A stretch of DNA of 31,366 nucleotides from Nemertoderma westbladi (lineage: Eukaryota > Xenacoelomorpha > Nemertodermatida > Nemertodermatidae): the NCBI GenBank assembly GCA_032718475.1, contig JAUCBJ010005593.1, forward strand, positions 1 through 31,366, given 5' to 3'. A program made the translations under genes and the position numbers. The notes under the pieces are model-generated. The model did not search any database. It was given only the letters and a program-made list of their open reading frames with translations, and was not told the origin of the DNA. Within the stretch, counting starts at the first letter, position 1. Each line of letters begins with the position of its first letter. This document shows positions 25,001-29,728 of the stretch, one piece after another.

Positions 25001-28000
25001 CAGCATTGGCACCTTTGGGCGATTCGTAATTCGGGGATGCTTTGAAAGTTAATTTCCCAGTGGTGGCGTCAATATTGAAGTATTGGCCATCTGCAGCTGG
25101 GTTACCTATTGAATATACTAGGGTTCCAAAGTTCCCATTTGGGGTATCTACATCATCGAAGTCTGCATCAAACTGGCGTATAACGTTGGTAATAGCGTCT
25201 GTAAGGTTAATTATTTTAATTACTAACCCTATAATCAGATAATTAATATGTCCATGTAAAAAAATGGTAATAACTTAAAAAAATATAAGAGTAAAAACAT
25301 ACGTAGTTTTAGCATATTTTACAAGTATTTTTAAGTATAAGAAGGGAATTAAAAGAAGGACCGAGGATGACCATTGACAATCTTAAAGAACAATAAATAT
25401 ATTATTACCATAAAGAAAGAATAGACAAAAATATCGAAAAACAGCATGGCACTGCACTGCACACACACGTACGCTACGTTGCACAGTCAAGGCTGCTGCA
25501 AAAGCAATAAGGCCAATGTGTCAGTTAACAAGTTGATAATAAAATGGGATTTTCTGAGGAGATTATTGCAGCAATCAGATTACTATATAATGGTTAAAAT
25601 CGACATTTGTATATACAGCTGATTGTAACACAAAAGAGATTGAATGGGCAGTCCAGGATTTGGGAGTCGCAGAATACTTCATCAATTAAGGTTCGATTAA
25701 TTTAGAGCAGCAGTAGAACCAGTACTCCTATATATATATACCACTACCCTTTTAACAGCTGAGGACACCAAATATCTGGATGGCACATACCCAACAGCCC
25801 ATAACTTCCTTTAGCAGCATGATGGAACGATTAAAATAATGATTGGCAACCCGTTACTCTCTTGGGAAGTCTCTTAAAGGGCATTGGCCTTGAATGTGCA
25901 GATAATCTCACTAGTCACCCATTCTTAATGCAGTTTCAATGCGGCATCCGATTATAGATAGATAATACAGCCGTGACCACCCAGTAATTTTCCATCAAGA
26001 AACTGGCCAAGTATCTGGCCAGTGCAGTAGTGCTCTAGTATGAAAACAGCAAGAGGAAAAAAATTACATTAGATATCCATTAATGTGTTATGATTAACAA
26101 AATGTAAGACAAGTCTAATAATAATAGTGCAAATAATGGTTATAAAAAGTTAACCCTTTATGAAAATTCGCAAAAGTTTGAATTATTTTGACCACGAAAG
26201 ATAAAATCAATTAGGTGAAAAACAATTAAACACAATGATGAAACAGAATGCGCTGGTACAAAAATATACAATTTATATGTACTACCATTTTCGTTGAAAT
26301 TGTATGCTGTAACACTCCCAGTCCATGTTGGAGCTTCGTTTGCATCATTTACGTTAACAGTTATTGTTCTCGGGCTTCCAATAGGGCCAGTACCGCTATC
26401 AGTGGCTCTGTAATACAATAAGAGCGTTTCAGACTAAAATAAAAGTATATCACACGTATTATATGAAAATATTTATTTATGGAAAGGTTGACTTTGGTAG
26501 ATCTATTCAGCTACTTTGTCGCTGAATTTCGTGGAAAAACTCGCATACTACTACTACAAGATCGAGCGAGCGCTGACAGTGGAAATGGGATCCTTCCAGG
26601 CTTCCCAATTTTCCATAGTTGTTGTTGTCGAATATTCAAGTCTAGTATCACTGTTAAGCTGGTCTATCTATGTCATAGCCGGTCATCCTTGGCTACGCTT
26701 TTCTTGTGTTGGTTTTCAGAAAAGTAGATCTGGTATGACCTCGTCTTTACTTCTCCAGCAATGCCCACTGAATCTTAATCTGCGTTCACGGAGTGTGGTC
26801 AAAAAATGGTCTGACGTCTGAAATCAGACGTCTGATGTATCTGCCAGACTTTCAGTTGTCTCACTGCATATGATACCAGACTTGACACATATACATCAGA
26901 AAATGTCTACACTCTCACCTAATTATAAACAGGCCTGTACACTTTTCCCAAAAACCAGTGAATGCTAAGACAGGGCTGTGTGCACAACATTGTTGATTGA
27001 ATGAAACATTTATTTGTTTTATTAATTATTCGAGATGGATTTATTATTAGGGGTGTGAACAATAATATATATATATATTTAAATTAATTTATTATATGCC
27101 GACGTAAATAACTAATGTATAACTAATGTATTAATGTAATTATGGTTTTGTTCAGAAATTTAAAAAATGAGAAAGCGCGTCACCGGGGGTTGAACCAGCG
27201 CTATACGTACGTTTCGGCCTATCAGGCCTCATCAGTAGCGCCAACCAGTTCAGCCATTTATCCCTGACATTCACTATCCCACCTAATCCAAATCTCAAAT
27301 AATCTCAAATAACTAAATAACTAATAACCGTCCCCAATGACAAGCCGCTGTGGAACACCACTAAAATGACTATAAAACTAAATGAAAATATAAAATTATC
27401 AATTATATAAGGCGAGGGGGATAATTCAACTTACGTAACAACTAGAGTGTAGCTCGAAGGTTGACCAGCTTGCTCAAAGTTGAAAGCAGCTGATGGTGAA
27501 AGAACACCAGCAGATGTTAAAGTGAAGTCACTTGCACCAGTACCGGACAGCGCGTAGGTTAAAGTACCCCAATTATTCGCGGTATCTTCATCACTAGCCA
27601 GTGTAGCAAAGTCGGGTGGTGTAGCAAAGCTGGCGACTACACAAAAGACAATATATTTATTAGACTATAGTATTTTGGAGAATGGAACTGTAATAACATT
27701 AACATTCATATTTATATGAAAAGTAGTAGTACTTTACACTATAAATGAGAAATCACTCAGATCGGCACAATATTTTCAGCGCGCTAAATCATATGGTTTG
27801 ATACAGAAGCGAATGTAGTAAGTGCTAATATTAATCGCGTGGTGATTAAATTGAAAAGTTCAGTTTTTTTCAGTATGTATCTATATATAGTTTATTCACA
27901 AATTGTAACATAAGAAACGACTTCTGTTTTTGTTGCTAAACAAAAGTGAAATAGGCTGGAATTTCTCAAATCTTTTCAAAGATATAGATAGAAAACACAT

Positions 28001-29728
28001 TAAAGTAATAAAGACGTTTTTAGATAAGTGATGTGGATGTTTTATGTTACTTGGTTACATGGGTGGAGATTTCGTGCTGAAGAACTGTAAGCTCACAGTA
28101 AGATCATTATTCTATGACTACTATGTCCATGTGCACCATCTTAGCTGCTAATTCAGTAGCTAGGCCAATAGGCGCTGACTCACGATTTTCGTCGATGTCA
28201 AAAGACATCGTACCACTCCATGTGGAAGCTTCATTAATATCATCTATAGCAATCTGCACGTTAGCTGCCTTAGAGAGAGCACCATCAGAAGCACTGAGAA
28301 TACAAAGTATATAATTAGAACAGAACAATTAGATGGAAAAATCATTGGAAAACAGTAAACTATCATATTTATAAATATTTTAAGAATGGCTGTACAAGAT
28401 ATCTTTCGTGTCATATGTACAACTATTTACATACTTGTGGGTAAGGTGGCACGTTATAATCTGTTGATTTATGTGTTATTGATTACATGAAAGAACACAG
28501 CGAGTGATAGCAAATAAAGAGACGAGGATGAGAACTGTAGGTATGCAGACAGCAGAATCACCTTTGGGTTATCTTGAAAATATGGCCTACGATTCCCGAA
28601 AGGGAATCCATATGGACATTGGAATAGTCTGTAAATTGGAGCTATACCCCTCTCAATCAGGAGACGTTAAACACAGCTCGTTCCTTAACGTCTCCTCTCT
28701 CAATCCTTAAATGGTAATTGGTGGATGACCTTCTGTCAATGAAGGTACTTTTCTAAAAAGCCATGCGACTCCTTTATCATAGAACAACGAAATGAAATCC
28801 TAAATCAGTCCAGATTTGGCTTGAAGTAAGTGAGAGTTAGAACCAACCACTTTACTGCAACAGTAGTATCAGTTCCTAGGAATACAACCCTGACTCCAAA
28901 TTTATGAACCCAAAACAAAAATTATTGGATTTTATTAAGGAAATTAATCAAACCAATTTCTTATGTTATCAGGTAAAAGTCAAAGTAGGAAATATACATG
29001 ATGAGATATTTTTATACATGTTGACATTTACATAGTAAATAGATCAGATAATTATATATATATATGTAACAACAAACGTTATTATGATGTCATATGTTTT
29101 CGCATCAGTTTCATAATCGAATGCGGCTTTATTCGAGAGAACACCTGCGGCATTTAAGTCAAACTTCGCTGCATCGGTACCTGATAAAGCGTAAGTAAAT
29201 GTGGTCGGAACATCAACATCAGAGAAAAGCGTTGAAAAATCCCGAGTGAAAGAAGCTGAAATTAAATTATTATAAATAAAATCAATAATTAATATATAAA
29301 TATATTAAATACAAATCAATATTGGATTTTACCATGGTTGCGATTGCTTTACAACTTCCTGAACGGATGCCTTTGATCGAGCAGTGGGCGAACAGGTTGG
29401 CTGTGGTCCAATAAGAAACGACATGAGTTAAATGATTCAGATGAGAATTGTCCAGCAAGAAACGGTCAGAGCAAACAATTAGTTAAACATCAATGTGTAA
29501 ATATTAACAAATTATAAAATTAGTCTAATAATATCTTAAATACTAAATAGTTTCAAAAAGTTAACCCGTCTCTCTGCCGGTGCAAAAATATACAGTTTAT
29601 ATGTCTTACCATTTTCGTCGTAATTGTATTTAGAATTCCCAGTATATGTTGGAGCTTCATTAACATTCTTTACATTAACAGTTATTGTTGTCGGACTTCC
29701 AATAGGACCAGTTCCGCTATCTGTGGCT
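3819..29728 (-). CDS. Multi-cadherin-repeat protein, 21-exon partial gene model
   Basis: Seen: 21 short open segments on the minus strand, each bounded by AG on the 5' side and GT on the 3' side. In transcription order they are 29728-29610, 29255-29078, 28293-28184, 27636-27435, 26407-26286, 25198-24970, 23430-23288, 22531-22196, 22086-21886, 19406-19227, 17941-17733, 17541-17337, 16385-16175, 15881-15782, 10621-10537, 9649-9407, 9128-8893, 6722-6551, 6370-6225, 5814-5648 and 4020-3819. They total 3796 nt and give 1265 uninterrupted codons after one leading base; all 20 junction phases agree. Each repeat shows cadherin hallmarks: FxI(D), LDRE-like, Y-x-L-x-V-x-A-x-D and (D)VN(D/E)xxP. Known: cadherin repeats are extracellular, calcium-stiffened adhesion or recognition modules. 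Many linkers read NEAP or NEDSP rather than DNAP, so some calcium sites may be weak. Inferred: a large adhesion-type protein, truncated at both window edges. No membrane segment, EGF or laminin-G domain is visible. Confidence 0.9.
4021..5647 (-). other. Intron 20 (between exons 20 and 21)
   Basis: 1.6 kb without a supportable gene. It contains a GA-rich tract (about 4328-4363), a GC-richer stretch at 4440-4720 with CGATCGCGATTTG that may be an old insertion, and the CA microsatellite listed separately. The open frames over the CA tract are low-complexity artefacts. Confidence 0.7.
4833..4910. repeat. (CA)n microsatellite with C-rich interruptions
   Basis: A run of ACACAC broken by CCCCCC and CCCCCACAC blocks, followed by two copies of ACATATCATGACACCAACAC (about 4905-4945). 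Simple repeat. Confidence 0.95.
5648..5814 (-). CDS. Cadherin exon 20 of model (canonical linker)
   Basis: 167 nt, starting at a codon boundary and leaving after two bases. It encodes ITIDDVNDNIPGF, the most canonical calcium linker here, then YYASVLENIGTGEFVV, FTDYDTSDKITYTLTPNTG. The acceptor is CTCACGTGCAG and the donor GTAAGT. Confidence 0.92.
5815..6224 (-). other. Intron 19 (between exons 19 and 20)
   Basis: 410 bp, AT-rich, with a short GACAGACAGACAGACA run at about 5876. No further feature recognised. Confidence 0.65.
6225..6370 (-). CDS. Cadherin exon 19 of model (repeat core)
   Basis: 146 nt, entering after one base and leaving at a codon end. It encodes SDHFQINYNTGVVTVAAPLD, then REQINTYKITVYCNN. 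It holds the best LDRE motif in the window (APLDREQ) plus the FxIxxxTGVVTV segment. The acceptor is TATTTAATAG and the donor GAG|GTTTGT. Confidence 0.9.
6551..6722 (-). CDS. Cadherin exon 18 of model (linker and start of repeat)
   Basis: 172 nt, starting at a codon boundary and leaving after one base. It encodes VQPVNEDSPVASALANIKV, AEDAAIGTDVGW, SCTDTDLYTPHKEVFYTM and SSVPASG. The linker is PVNEDSP and the calcium motif CTDTD. The acceptor ATCAATTCAG and donor GTAAGT are good. Confidence 0.88.
6840..6945. repeat. Short degenerate tandem repeats rich in TACTAC
   Basis: GTACTACAGTAGAACCTGG, GTACTACCGTAGCACCTGG and GGTACTACCATACAGTAG follow one another at about 36-bp spacing; related pieces continue to about 7260. 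Too diverged to define a clean unit. Confidence 0.5.
7379..7441. repeat. Displaced copy of the exon-17 donor segment
   Basis: A 62-bp segment beginning CACTGGTAATCCATTACTTT and including CAACTTACAATTAGAT, that is, a copy of the last bases and GTAAGT donor of exon 17. It matches 8797-8859 and 8860-8900 and is preceded by the same GGAAAGTATTATATAATAT. Confidence 0.9.
7448..7577. mobile_element. Palindromic MITE-like element with CCCGAGGG core
   Basis: Near-perfect inverted arms of about 50 bp: TTATTGCACGGATATCAAG on the left pairs with CTTGATAACCGGGCAATAA on the right, and TTTTACCCGAGGGCAGGA with TCCTGCCCGAGGGTAAAA. The centre is CCCGAGGGCGTAGCCCGAGG. No coding capacity. Such CCCGAGGGCGTAGCCCGAGG hairpins recur in invertebrate genomes; their mobilising enzyme is unknown to me. 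Confidence 0.8.
8015..8110 (+). mobile_element. tRNA-derived SINE head
   Basis: GCGTAGTGGTTTAACAG resembles a pol III A box and GTGGGTTCGAGTCCAGG contains a consensus B box (GGTTCGAGTCC). The spacing between the boxes is near that of a tRNA gene, but no acceptor stem forms. A SINE or tRNA relic is more likely than a tRNA gene. Confidence 0.55.
8797..8900. repeat. Tandem duplication spanning the exon-17 donor
   Basis: Two units of about 63 bp starting CACTGGTAATCC at 8797 and 8860. The second contains the functional donor of exon 17 (GTAAGT at 8892-8887 on minus); the first carries GTAACG at the same place. Confidence 0.9.
8893..9128 (-). CDS. Cadherin exon 17 of model
   Basis: 236 nt, entering after one base and leaving at a codon end. 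It encodes TTLLDLNSICTDADDDTITY, PPSFKINGNELKLDVAIDYE and NFYYNLKIEAKDASVATTTF. The acid-rich TDADDD is a strong calcium-site motif. The acceptor TGCGTTTGTTAG follows a pyrimidine stretch; the donor is ATT|GTAAGT. The donor and last exon bases are duplicated downstream in 62-63-bp units. Confidence 0.9.
9407..9649 (-). CDS. Cadherin exon 16 of model
   Basis: 243 nt, entering after one base and leaving after one. It encodes DDWFTIDPVAGVLRLHKD, LGQVVSYTMTVKDEAGLY and ILKVTWQQGDTVDPVCNPEF, then the next repeat's VVLSAGGIKETDLTK. The linker is abnormal: VTWQQGDTVDPVCNPEF replaces the usual DVNDNAPxF and brings in a cysteine. The acceptor is TATGATTTAG and the donor GTATCT. Confidence 0.87.
9650..10536 (-). 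other. Intron 15 (between exons 15 and 16)
   Basis: 887 bp. It contains the foldback element at 9817-9999, a stretch at 10120-10270 of higher GC and unknown origin, and a C-rich run at about 10259. No gene recognised. Confidence 0.65.
9817..9999. mobile_element. Foldback (inverted-repeat) element
   Basis: Left arm CCGCTTTTTTTTCACTCATT pairs with AATGAGTGAAAAAAAAGCTG on the right; inside, TCAGTTACTCTGTC pairs with GACAGAATAGTTGAA and CACTCGTTGGCA with TGCCAACTCGT. Arms of about 75 bp with mismatches surround an A-rich centre. No protein coding. Confidence 0.7.
10537..10621 (-). CDS. Cadherin exon 15 of model (short repeat segment)
   Basis: 85 nt, starting at a codon boundary and leaving after one base. 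It encodes VTVAAALAKTDKDASPVI and DLSRFSLGSA. TDKDA matches the DxDA calcium motif and RFSL the following strand. With the next exon it reads SRFSLGSAADDWFTIDP, a normal repeat core. The acceptor ATTTCCCTCAG is good and the donor GTCAGC weak. It is too short to identify alone; support comes from both neighbours. Confidence 0.78.
10690..10761. repeat. 37-bp minisatellite, two copies upstream of LINE
   Basis: Two units of the array that resumes at 11868. They stop at CTATCTGCTA, exactly where the LINE sequence starts. Confidence 0.9.
10762..11867 (+). mobile_element. 5'-truncated LINE inserted in the 37-bp array
   Basis: 1.1 kb of unique sequence between array units: the C-terminal end of a LINE ORF2, a 3' untranslated part of about 560 bp, AATAAA, and a terminal run of ATCTA units. 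The left flank ends CTATCTGCTA and the right flank starts CCCGACGG, so together they restore one uninterrupted array unit. This is typical 5' truncation by target-primed reverse transcription. Confidence 0.85.
10790..11305 (+). pseudogene. LINE ORF2 C-terminal fragment with zinc-knuckle motif
   Basis: An open frame entered from the truncation (ILAKPDLHEPLIMVIDMC before the first in-track Met at 10820) to a stop at 11305. It carries WSRFRLTSTNLAVERGRWSR and RICACGDTQTELHILKDCP, the CxC-x8-H-x4-C motif found at the C-terminus of many non-LTR retrotransposon polymerases. No RT catalytic residues remain. Whether it is the same family as the endonuclease fragment at 721-2070 cannot be told, since they do not overlap. 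Confidence 0.8.
11868..13641. repeat. 37-bp minisatellite, main block
   Basis: About 48 units containing CCCGACGGTTGGGGTTGGC and GTTACCTCCTATCTGCTA. The plus strand of this array is homologous to the minus strand of the 36-bp array at 1-3618, so the two are inverted relatives. The unit has no stop in any plus frame, which produces frames of over 600 codons in three registers; these are not credible proteins. Confidence 0.95.
13645..15781. repeat. 49-bp minisatellite ending at an exon boundary
   Basis: About 43 copies of a unit containing CTGTGTAAACCTACCGAGTC and TCCAGAGAGAGAACCACTTC, with CACTGTGG and CACGTCGG variants and one truncated copy near 15295. It abuts the 37-bp array on its left and the donor of exon 14 on its right. 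On the sense strand the unit reads GTTTACACAGCCACAGTGGG, then TTCTCTCTCTGG and ACTCGGTAG. Confidence 0.95.
15782..15881 (-). CDS. Cadherin exon 14 of model (linker exon)
   Basis: 100 nt, entering after two bases and leaving at a codon end. It encodes VEDRAGLKAASKKTITLNV and EDAVDETPKFTSAA. The acceptor TTGTATTACAG is shared with the exons at 26286 and 29610. The donor GCT|GTTTAC is poor and is the first base of the 49-bp array, so the choice of this boundary rests on phase and protein continuity with the exon at 10537. Confidence 0.8.
15882..16174 (-). other. Intron 13 (between exons 13 and 14)
   Basis: 293 bp with a GC-richer piece (15940-16100) that looks inserted. No feature recognised. 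Confidence 0.6.
16175..16385 (-). CDS. Cadherin exon 13 of model
   Basis: 211 nt, entering after one base and leaving after two. It encodes DPSQVIYDVSPYIYDPDVYA, ISWNTLKYSLTKDGGGNFGI, NVDTGQIFL and DFETTATYTLEVE. The acceptor is CCGTTCCCTAG|GCGACCCC. That acceptor and the first ten exon bases are repeated in every unit of the 40-bp array that fills the preceding intron. The donor is GTAAGA. Confidence 0.88.
16379..17314. repeat. 40-bp minisatellite filling intron 12
   Basis: About 23 copies of a unit containing GTCGCCTAGGGAACGGTATT and ATAAACAAACAGCACGAGGG. The left end lies across the acceptor of exon 13; the right end is 22 bp from the donor of exon 12. Near the left end two unit types alternate (CATCATTAGTT then CAGCACGAGGG), a small 80-bp higher-order repeat. 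Confidence 0.97.
17337..17541 (-). CDS. Cadherin exon 12 of model
   Basis: 205 nt, starting at a codon boundary and leaving after one base. It encodes ITVKDQTVLDYEAITDG (LDYE = LDRE position), IPVTVQATYTDGD, DIRVNDVNEAPLW and IFIQEPG. The acceptor is TTCACCCCAG and the donor CCCG|GTAAGT. The 40-bp array begins only 22 bp past this donor. Confidence 0.9.
17733..17941 (-). CDS. Cadherin exon 11 of model (start of a repeat)
   Basis: 209 nt, entering after one base and leaving at a codon end. It encodes YFVILGGVHEVDENTANTNI (strand A with VDEN), EATGKTLKAVNIIW and IDAPSLSFD. The acceptor is ACCCTTTTAG and the donor GTAAGT. The first bases, GT, can take C from the exon at 19227 (Arg) or G from the candidate first exon at 18153 (Gly). 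Confidence 0.88.
18153..18225 (-). CDS. Candidate alternative first coding exon with signal peptide
   Basis: Seen: an ATG at 18225 opens 24 codons and one base, ending at CAG|GTAAGA, a near-perfect donor. The peptide MNTSVLLHMLYYIYSWILVV continues TIIT and is strongly hydrophobic, like a signal peptide. Joined to the exon at 17733-17941 it gives TGTSADKYF; TSA|D would be an acceptable cleavage site. Inferred: an internal promoter making a shorter secreted-pathway isoform, or the first exon of a second cadherin gene in tandem. Against it: AT-rich DNA often yields hydrophobic runs, there is no positive charge near the N-terminus, and the splice 19227 to 17941 that skips it also works. A TTTTATATTAA stretch about 110-120 bp upstream is only a weak TATA candidate. 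Confidence 0.5.
18226..19226 (-). other. Intron 10 / possible internal promoter region
   Basis: 1.0 kb between exon 10 and the candidate alternative first exon. It is AT-rich with no recognisable coding segment. A good acceptor (TTTCATTTTTACCAG at about 19056) leads only to a short frame with a stop, so it is not taken as an exon. If 18225 is a true start, the promoter must lie here. Confidence 0.5.
19227..19406 (-). CDS. Cadherin exon 10 of model (second half of a repeat)
   Basis: 180 nt, entering after one base and leaving after one (GAA C). It encodes YATRFSIDSASDGTGTGVI, LYLREDWIWGPWYLDVKV, TDEFG and QKINFILE. The usual LDRE is drifted to LYLRED. The acceptor is TTTTTTGTAG and the donor GTAAGT. 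The last C can join GT of the exon at 17733-17941 to give Arg, continuing a normal inter-repeat linker. Confidence 0.85.
19496..21551. repeat. 31-bp minisatellite of splice-site-like units
   Basis: About 66 copies. On the gene's sense strand (minus) the unit is GTAAACTAACTTAC, then ATCATTG or GTCATTG, then TCTCTTACAG. Rare variants recur at exact multiples of 31 bp: GATGTACG at 19713, 19930 and 20302 (7 and 12 units apart), showing block duplication. It lies in the intron between exons 9 and 10. Confidence 0.97.
21598..21885. repeat. Diverged 31-bp-like units next to exon 9
   Basis: About five degenerate copies (GACGTAAGTTAGTTAAT at 21599; ATATAAGTTAGTTTACGCG, GATGTAAGTTGGTTTACC and others between 21755 and 21885) lead up to the real donor of exon 9, whose flank TAAGTTAGTTTACCTGCAG is itself unit-like. 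Confidence 0.8.
21886..22086 (-). CDS. Cadherin exon 9 of model (first half of a repeat)
   Basis: 201 nt, entering after one base and leaving after one. It encodes TIFEGTAKNTVLEI, NIYATDNDWLYDLG and KQKLTYTMTGGTSA, a divergent first half with an ATDND calcium-site motif. The acceptor is TTATGTTTTAG. The donor CTGCAG|GTAAACTAAC is the sequence that recurs in the 31-bp array lying in the next intron. Confidence 0.88.
22196..22531 (-). CDS. Cadherin exon 8 of model (nearly a whole repeat)
   Basis: 336 nt, the longest exon, entering after one base and leaving after one. It encodes LIYDFSTKFTDEDKTAP, WKWEITGPPAAASAFTIVGG, GGLDYDNAPTVPRQYDLVIK, VTDKNGGAGG and the canonical linker NVNDNNPQF. It holds a whole repeat in one exon, unlike its neighbours. 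The acceptor is TATTATTACAG and the donor CAG|GTAAAT. Confidence 0.92.
22532..23287 (-). other. Intron 7 (between exons 7 and 8)
   Basis: 756 bp, mostly AT-rich, with a stretch of moderate GC at 22855-23060 of unknown origin and a 22-base G run at 23210-23231. No gene recognised. Confidence 0.6.
23210..23231. repeat. Poly-G run of 22
   Basis: Uninterrupted guanine run in intron 7; its exact length is prone to sequencing error. Confidence 0.9.
23288..23430 (-). CDS. Cadherin exon 7 of model (repeat end and linker)
   Basis: 143 nt, entering after two bases and leaving after one. It encodes ASDDTVSALSVTQSIVITVV, then DVNESPVAP and the start of the next repeat ending VPEPG. The acceptor is TTCTTTTAG and the donor GTAATT. 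A run of 22 G lies 56 bp past its donor, inside the intron. Confidence 0.88.
23625..24065. mobile_element. Head-to-head pair of tRNA-Gly-like SINEs
   Basis: An imperfect palindrome of about 430 bp. Right half (plus, 23978-24053): GAGCCGCTAGCTGAATGGTT, AGAGCGTCAGACTTCCAACC and ATTTCGATCCC, with an anticodon-like loop CTTCCAA (TCC, Gly). Left half (minus, 23706-23646): GCCGCTAGCGGAATGG, GACTTCCAAC and GGTTCGATCCC. Between them TACGTCCTCAT pairs with ATGAGGACGTA and GATATC with GATATC. Both tRNA-like heads point outward. No intact tRNA acceptor stem was found, so these are SINE-like rather than tRNA genes. Confidence 0.75.
24190..24800 (-). pseudogene. Retroelement RT C-terminal relic (low confidence class)
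   Basis: A block richer in GC than its surroundings with open frames on both strands. The minus frame ending at 24373 reads AWDKPYSSVMGWVQSRITIA then IIRGTSQCLRGSRIKWING. The pattern KPYSxVMxW...R...CLRGSR resembles the C-terminal end of reverse-transcriptase ORFs that I associate with DIRS-like or related retroelements; I cannot confirm the family. No catalytic motif is present. Confidence 0.45.
24970..25198 (-). CDS. Cadherin exon 6 of model (repeat core)
   Basis: 229 nt, entering after one base and leaving after two. It encodes VIRQFDADFDDVDTPNG (acidic calcium-site cluster), TLVYSIGNPAADGQYFNIDA, TTGKLTF and NQYTVDIK. The acceptor is ACCTTACAG and the donor GTAAGT. FNIDATTGKLTF is a textbook FxIDxxTGxI segment. 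Confidence 0.9.
25199..26285 (-). other. Intron 5 (between exons 5 and 6)
   Basis: 1.1 kb. It holds one copy of a dispersed repeat (25855-26000). The 70 bp next to exon 5 resemble the flank of the paralogous exon 1. No gene. Confidence 0.6.
25855..26000. repeat. Dispersed repeat, copy 1
   Basis: TCTTGGGAAGTCTCTTAAAG, CATTGGCCTTGAA, ATTCTTAATGCAGTTTCAAT and CCGATTATAGAT match the copy at 29905-30075 in order and orientation; the latter has an extra segment of about 75 bp in the middle. The copies lie on different sides of the paralogous exons, so they are not explained by exon duplication. Confidence 0.7.
26286..26407 (-). CDS. Cadherin exon 5 of model (repeat end and linker)
   Basis: 122 nt, entering after two bases and leaving after one. 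It encodes ATDSGTGPIG, TITVNVNDANEAPTW and AYNFNEN. The acceptor TTGTATTACAG is the same 11-mer as in the exon at 29610-29728; the donor is GTAGTA. Its ATDSGTGPIGSP start is identical in protein to that paralogous exon. Confidence 0.88.
26810..26835. repeat. Short palindrome around TGACGTCTGA
   Basis: GTCTGACGTCTGA is followed, after AA, by TCAGACGTCTGAT: inverted arms of about 11 bp. No function assigned. Confidence 0.7.
27165..27290 (-). mobile_element. tRNA-like SINE carrying a hammerhead ribozyme
   Basis: On minus: ATGGCTGAACTGGTTGGCGC (A-box-like), then the ribozyme core, then GCGCTGGTTCAACCCCCGG (consensus B box GGTTCAACCCC). The hammerhead takes the place of an anticodon arm. Inferred: a small non-autonomous retroelement with an internal pol III promoter. 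Element ends are not defined. Confidence 0.65.
27198..27241 (-). ncRNA. Hammerhead ribozyme (type I), complete consensus core
   Basis: Seen on minus: stem I strand GCGCTA (27241-27236); CTGATGA (27235-27229); stem II GGCCT-GAT-AGGCC (27228-27216); GAAA (27215-27212, the last A opening stem III); stem III ACGT/ACGT with no loop (27212-27205); A at 27204 as the H17 cleavage base (GUA); stem I return strand TAGCGC (27203-27198), perfectly complementary to the first. All conserved core positions (C3 to A9, G12 A13 A14, A15.1-U16.1, H17) fit. Known: animal retroelement hammerheads have very short stem III and often cleave best as dimers. Expected cleavage is between 27204 and 27203. Confidence 0.85.
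27435..27636 (-). CDS. Cadherin exon 4 of model (repeat core)
   Basis: 202 nt, entering after one base and leaving after two. It encodes FATLASDEDTANNWG (DED site), LTYALSGTGASDFTLTSAG and AFNFEQAGQPSSYTLVV. The acceptor is TTTTGTGTAG and the donor GTAAGT. It resembles the exon at 29078-29255 (TYALSGT, AGVLS, AAF), so it belongs to the internally duplicated unit of the gene. Confidence 0.88.
27637..28183 (-). other. Intron 3 (between exons 3 and 4)
   Basis: 547 bp of AT-rich sequence. Nothing recognised. Confidence 0.6.
28184..28293 (-). CDS. Cadherin exon 3 of model (repeat end and linker)
   Basis: 110 nt, entering after two bases and leaving after one. It encodes ASDGALSKAANVQIAI, then the linker DDINEASTW and the start of the next repeat ending FDIDEN. 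The acceptor is TATTCTCAG and the donor GTGAGT. The linker has lost the usual proline (INEAS in place of VNDNAP), which would weaken the inter-repeat calcium site if the family rule holds. Confidence 0.87.
28294..29077 (-). other. Intron 2 (between exons 2 and 3)
   Basis: 784 bp. It contains a perfect 11-bp hairpin (listed) and GATTCCCGAAAGGGAATC at about 28590. No gene recognised. Confidence 0.6.
28660..28695. repeat. Perfect 11-bp inverted repeat
   Basis: GGAGACGTTAA and TTAACGTCTCC are separated by 14 bases, within a stretch that also repeats CTCTCAATC on both sides. Possibly part of an old mobile element. Confidence 0.8.
29078..29255 (-). CDS. Cadherin exon 2 of model (repeat core)
   Basis: 178 nt, entering after one base and leaving after two. 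It carries the repeat core: DFSTLFSDVDVP (DxD-type site), TYALSGTDAAKFDLNAAG (FxL plus turn) and AAFDYETDAKTYDIII, where DYE stands for the usual LDRE. The acceptor TTAATTTCAG is strong; the donor GTTTGT is off consensus at +3. It is paralogous to the exon at 27435-27636. Confidence 0.87.
29256..29609 (-). other. Intron 1 (between exons 1 and 2)
   Basis: 354 bp. The end near exon 1 (GTTAACCC, CGGTGCAAAAATATACAGTT) resembles the flank of exon 5, supporting duplication of the exon with part of its intron. Nothing else recognised. Confidence 0.6.
29610..29728 (-). CDS. Cadherin exon 1 of model (end of one repeat, start of next)
   Basis: 119 nt. It enters needing two bases from an upstream exon that is not in the window and leaves with one base. 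It encodes ATDSGTGPIG at the last strand of a repeat, the linker NVNEAPTY and the next repeat's YNYDEN. The acceptor is TTGTATTACAG and the donor GTAAGA. It is almost the same protein as the exon at 26286-26407, and flanking intron bases are also shared, so the two descend from a recent segmental duplication inside the gene. Confidence 0.88.

Larger units (their letters stand above)
26408..27434 (-). other. Intron 4 (between exons 4 and 5)
   Basis: 1.0 kb with a palindrome at 26808-26834 and the hammerhead-bearing element at about 27165-27290. The plus frames at 26479-26821 lack recognisable features. Confidence 0.6.

Noticed and set aside
26479-26821. Overlapping plus-strand open frames of 82 and 101 codons
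   Set aside because: No domain, signal or splice support; they lie inside an intron of the minus-strand gene.
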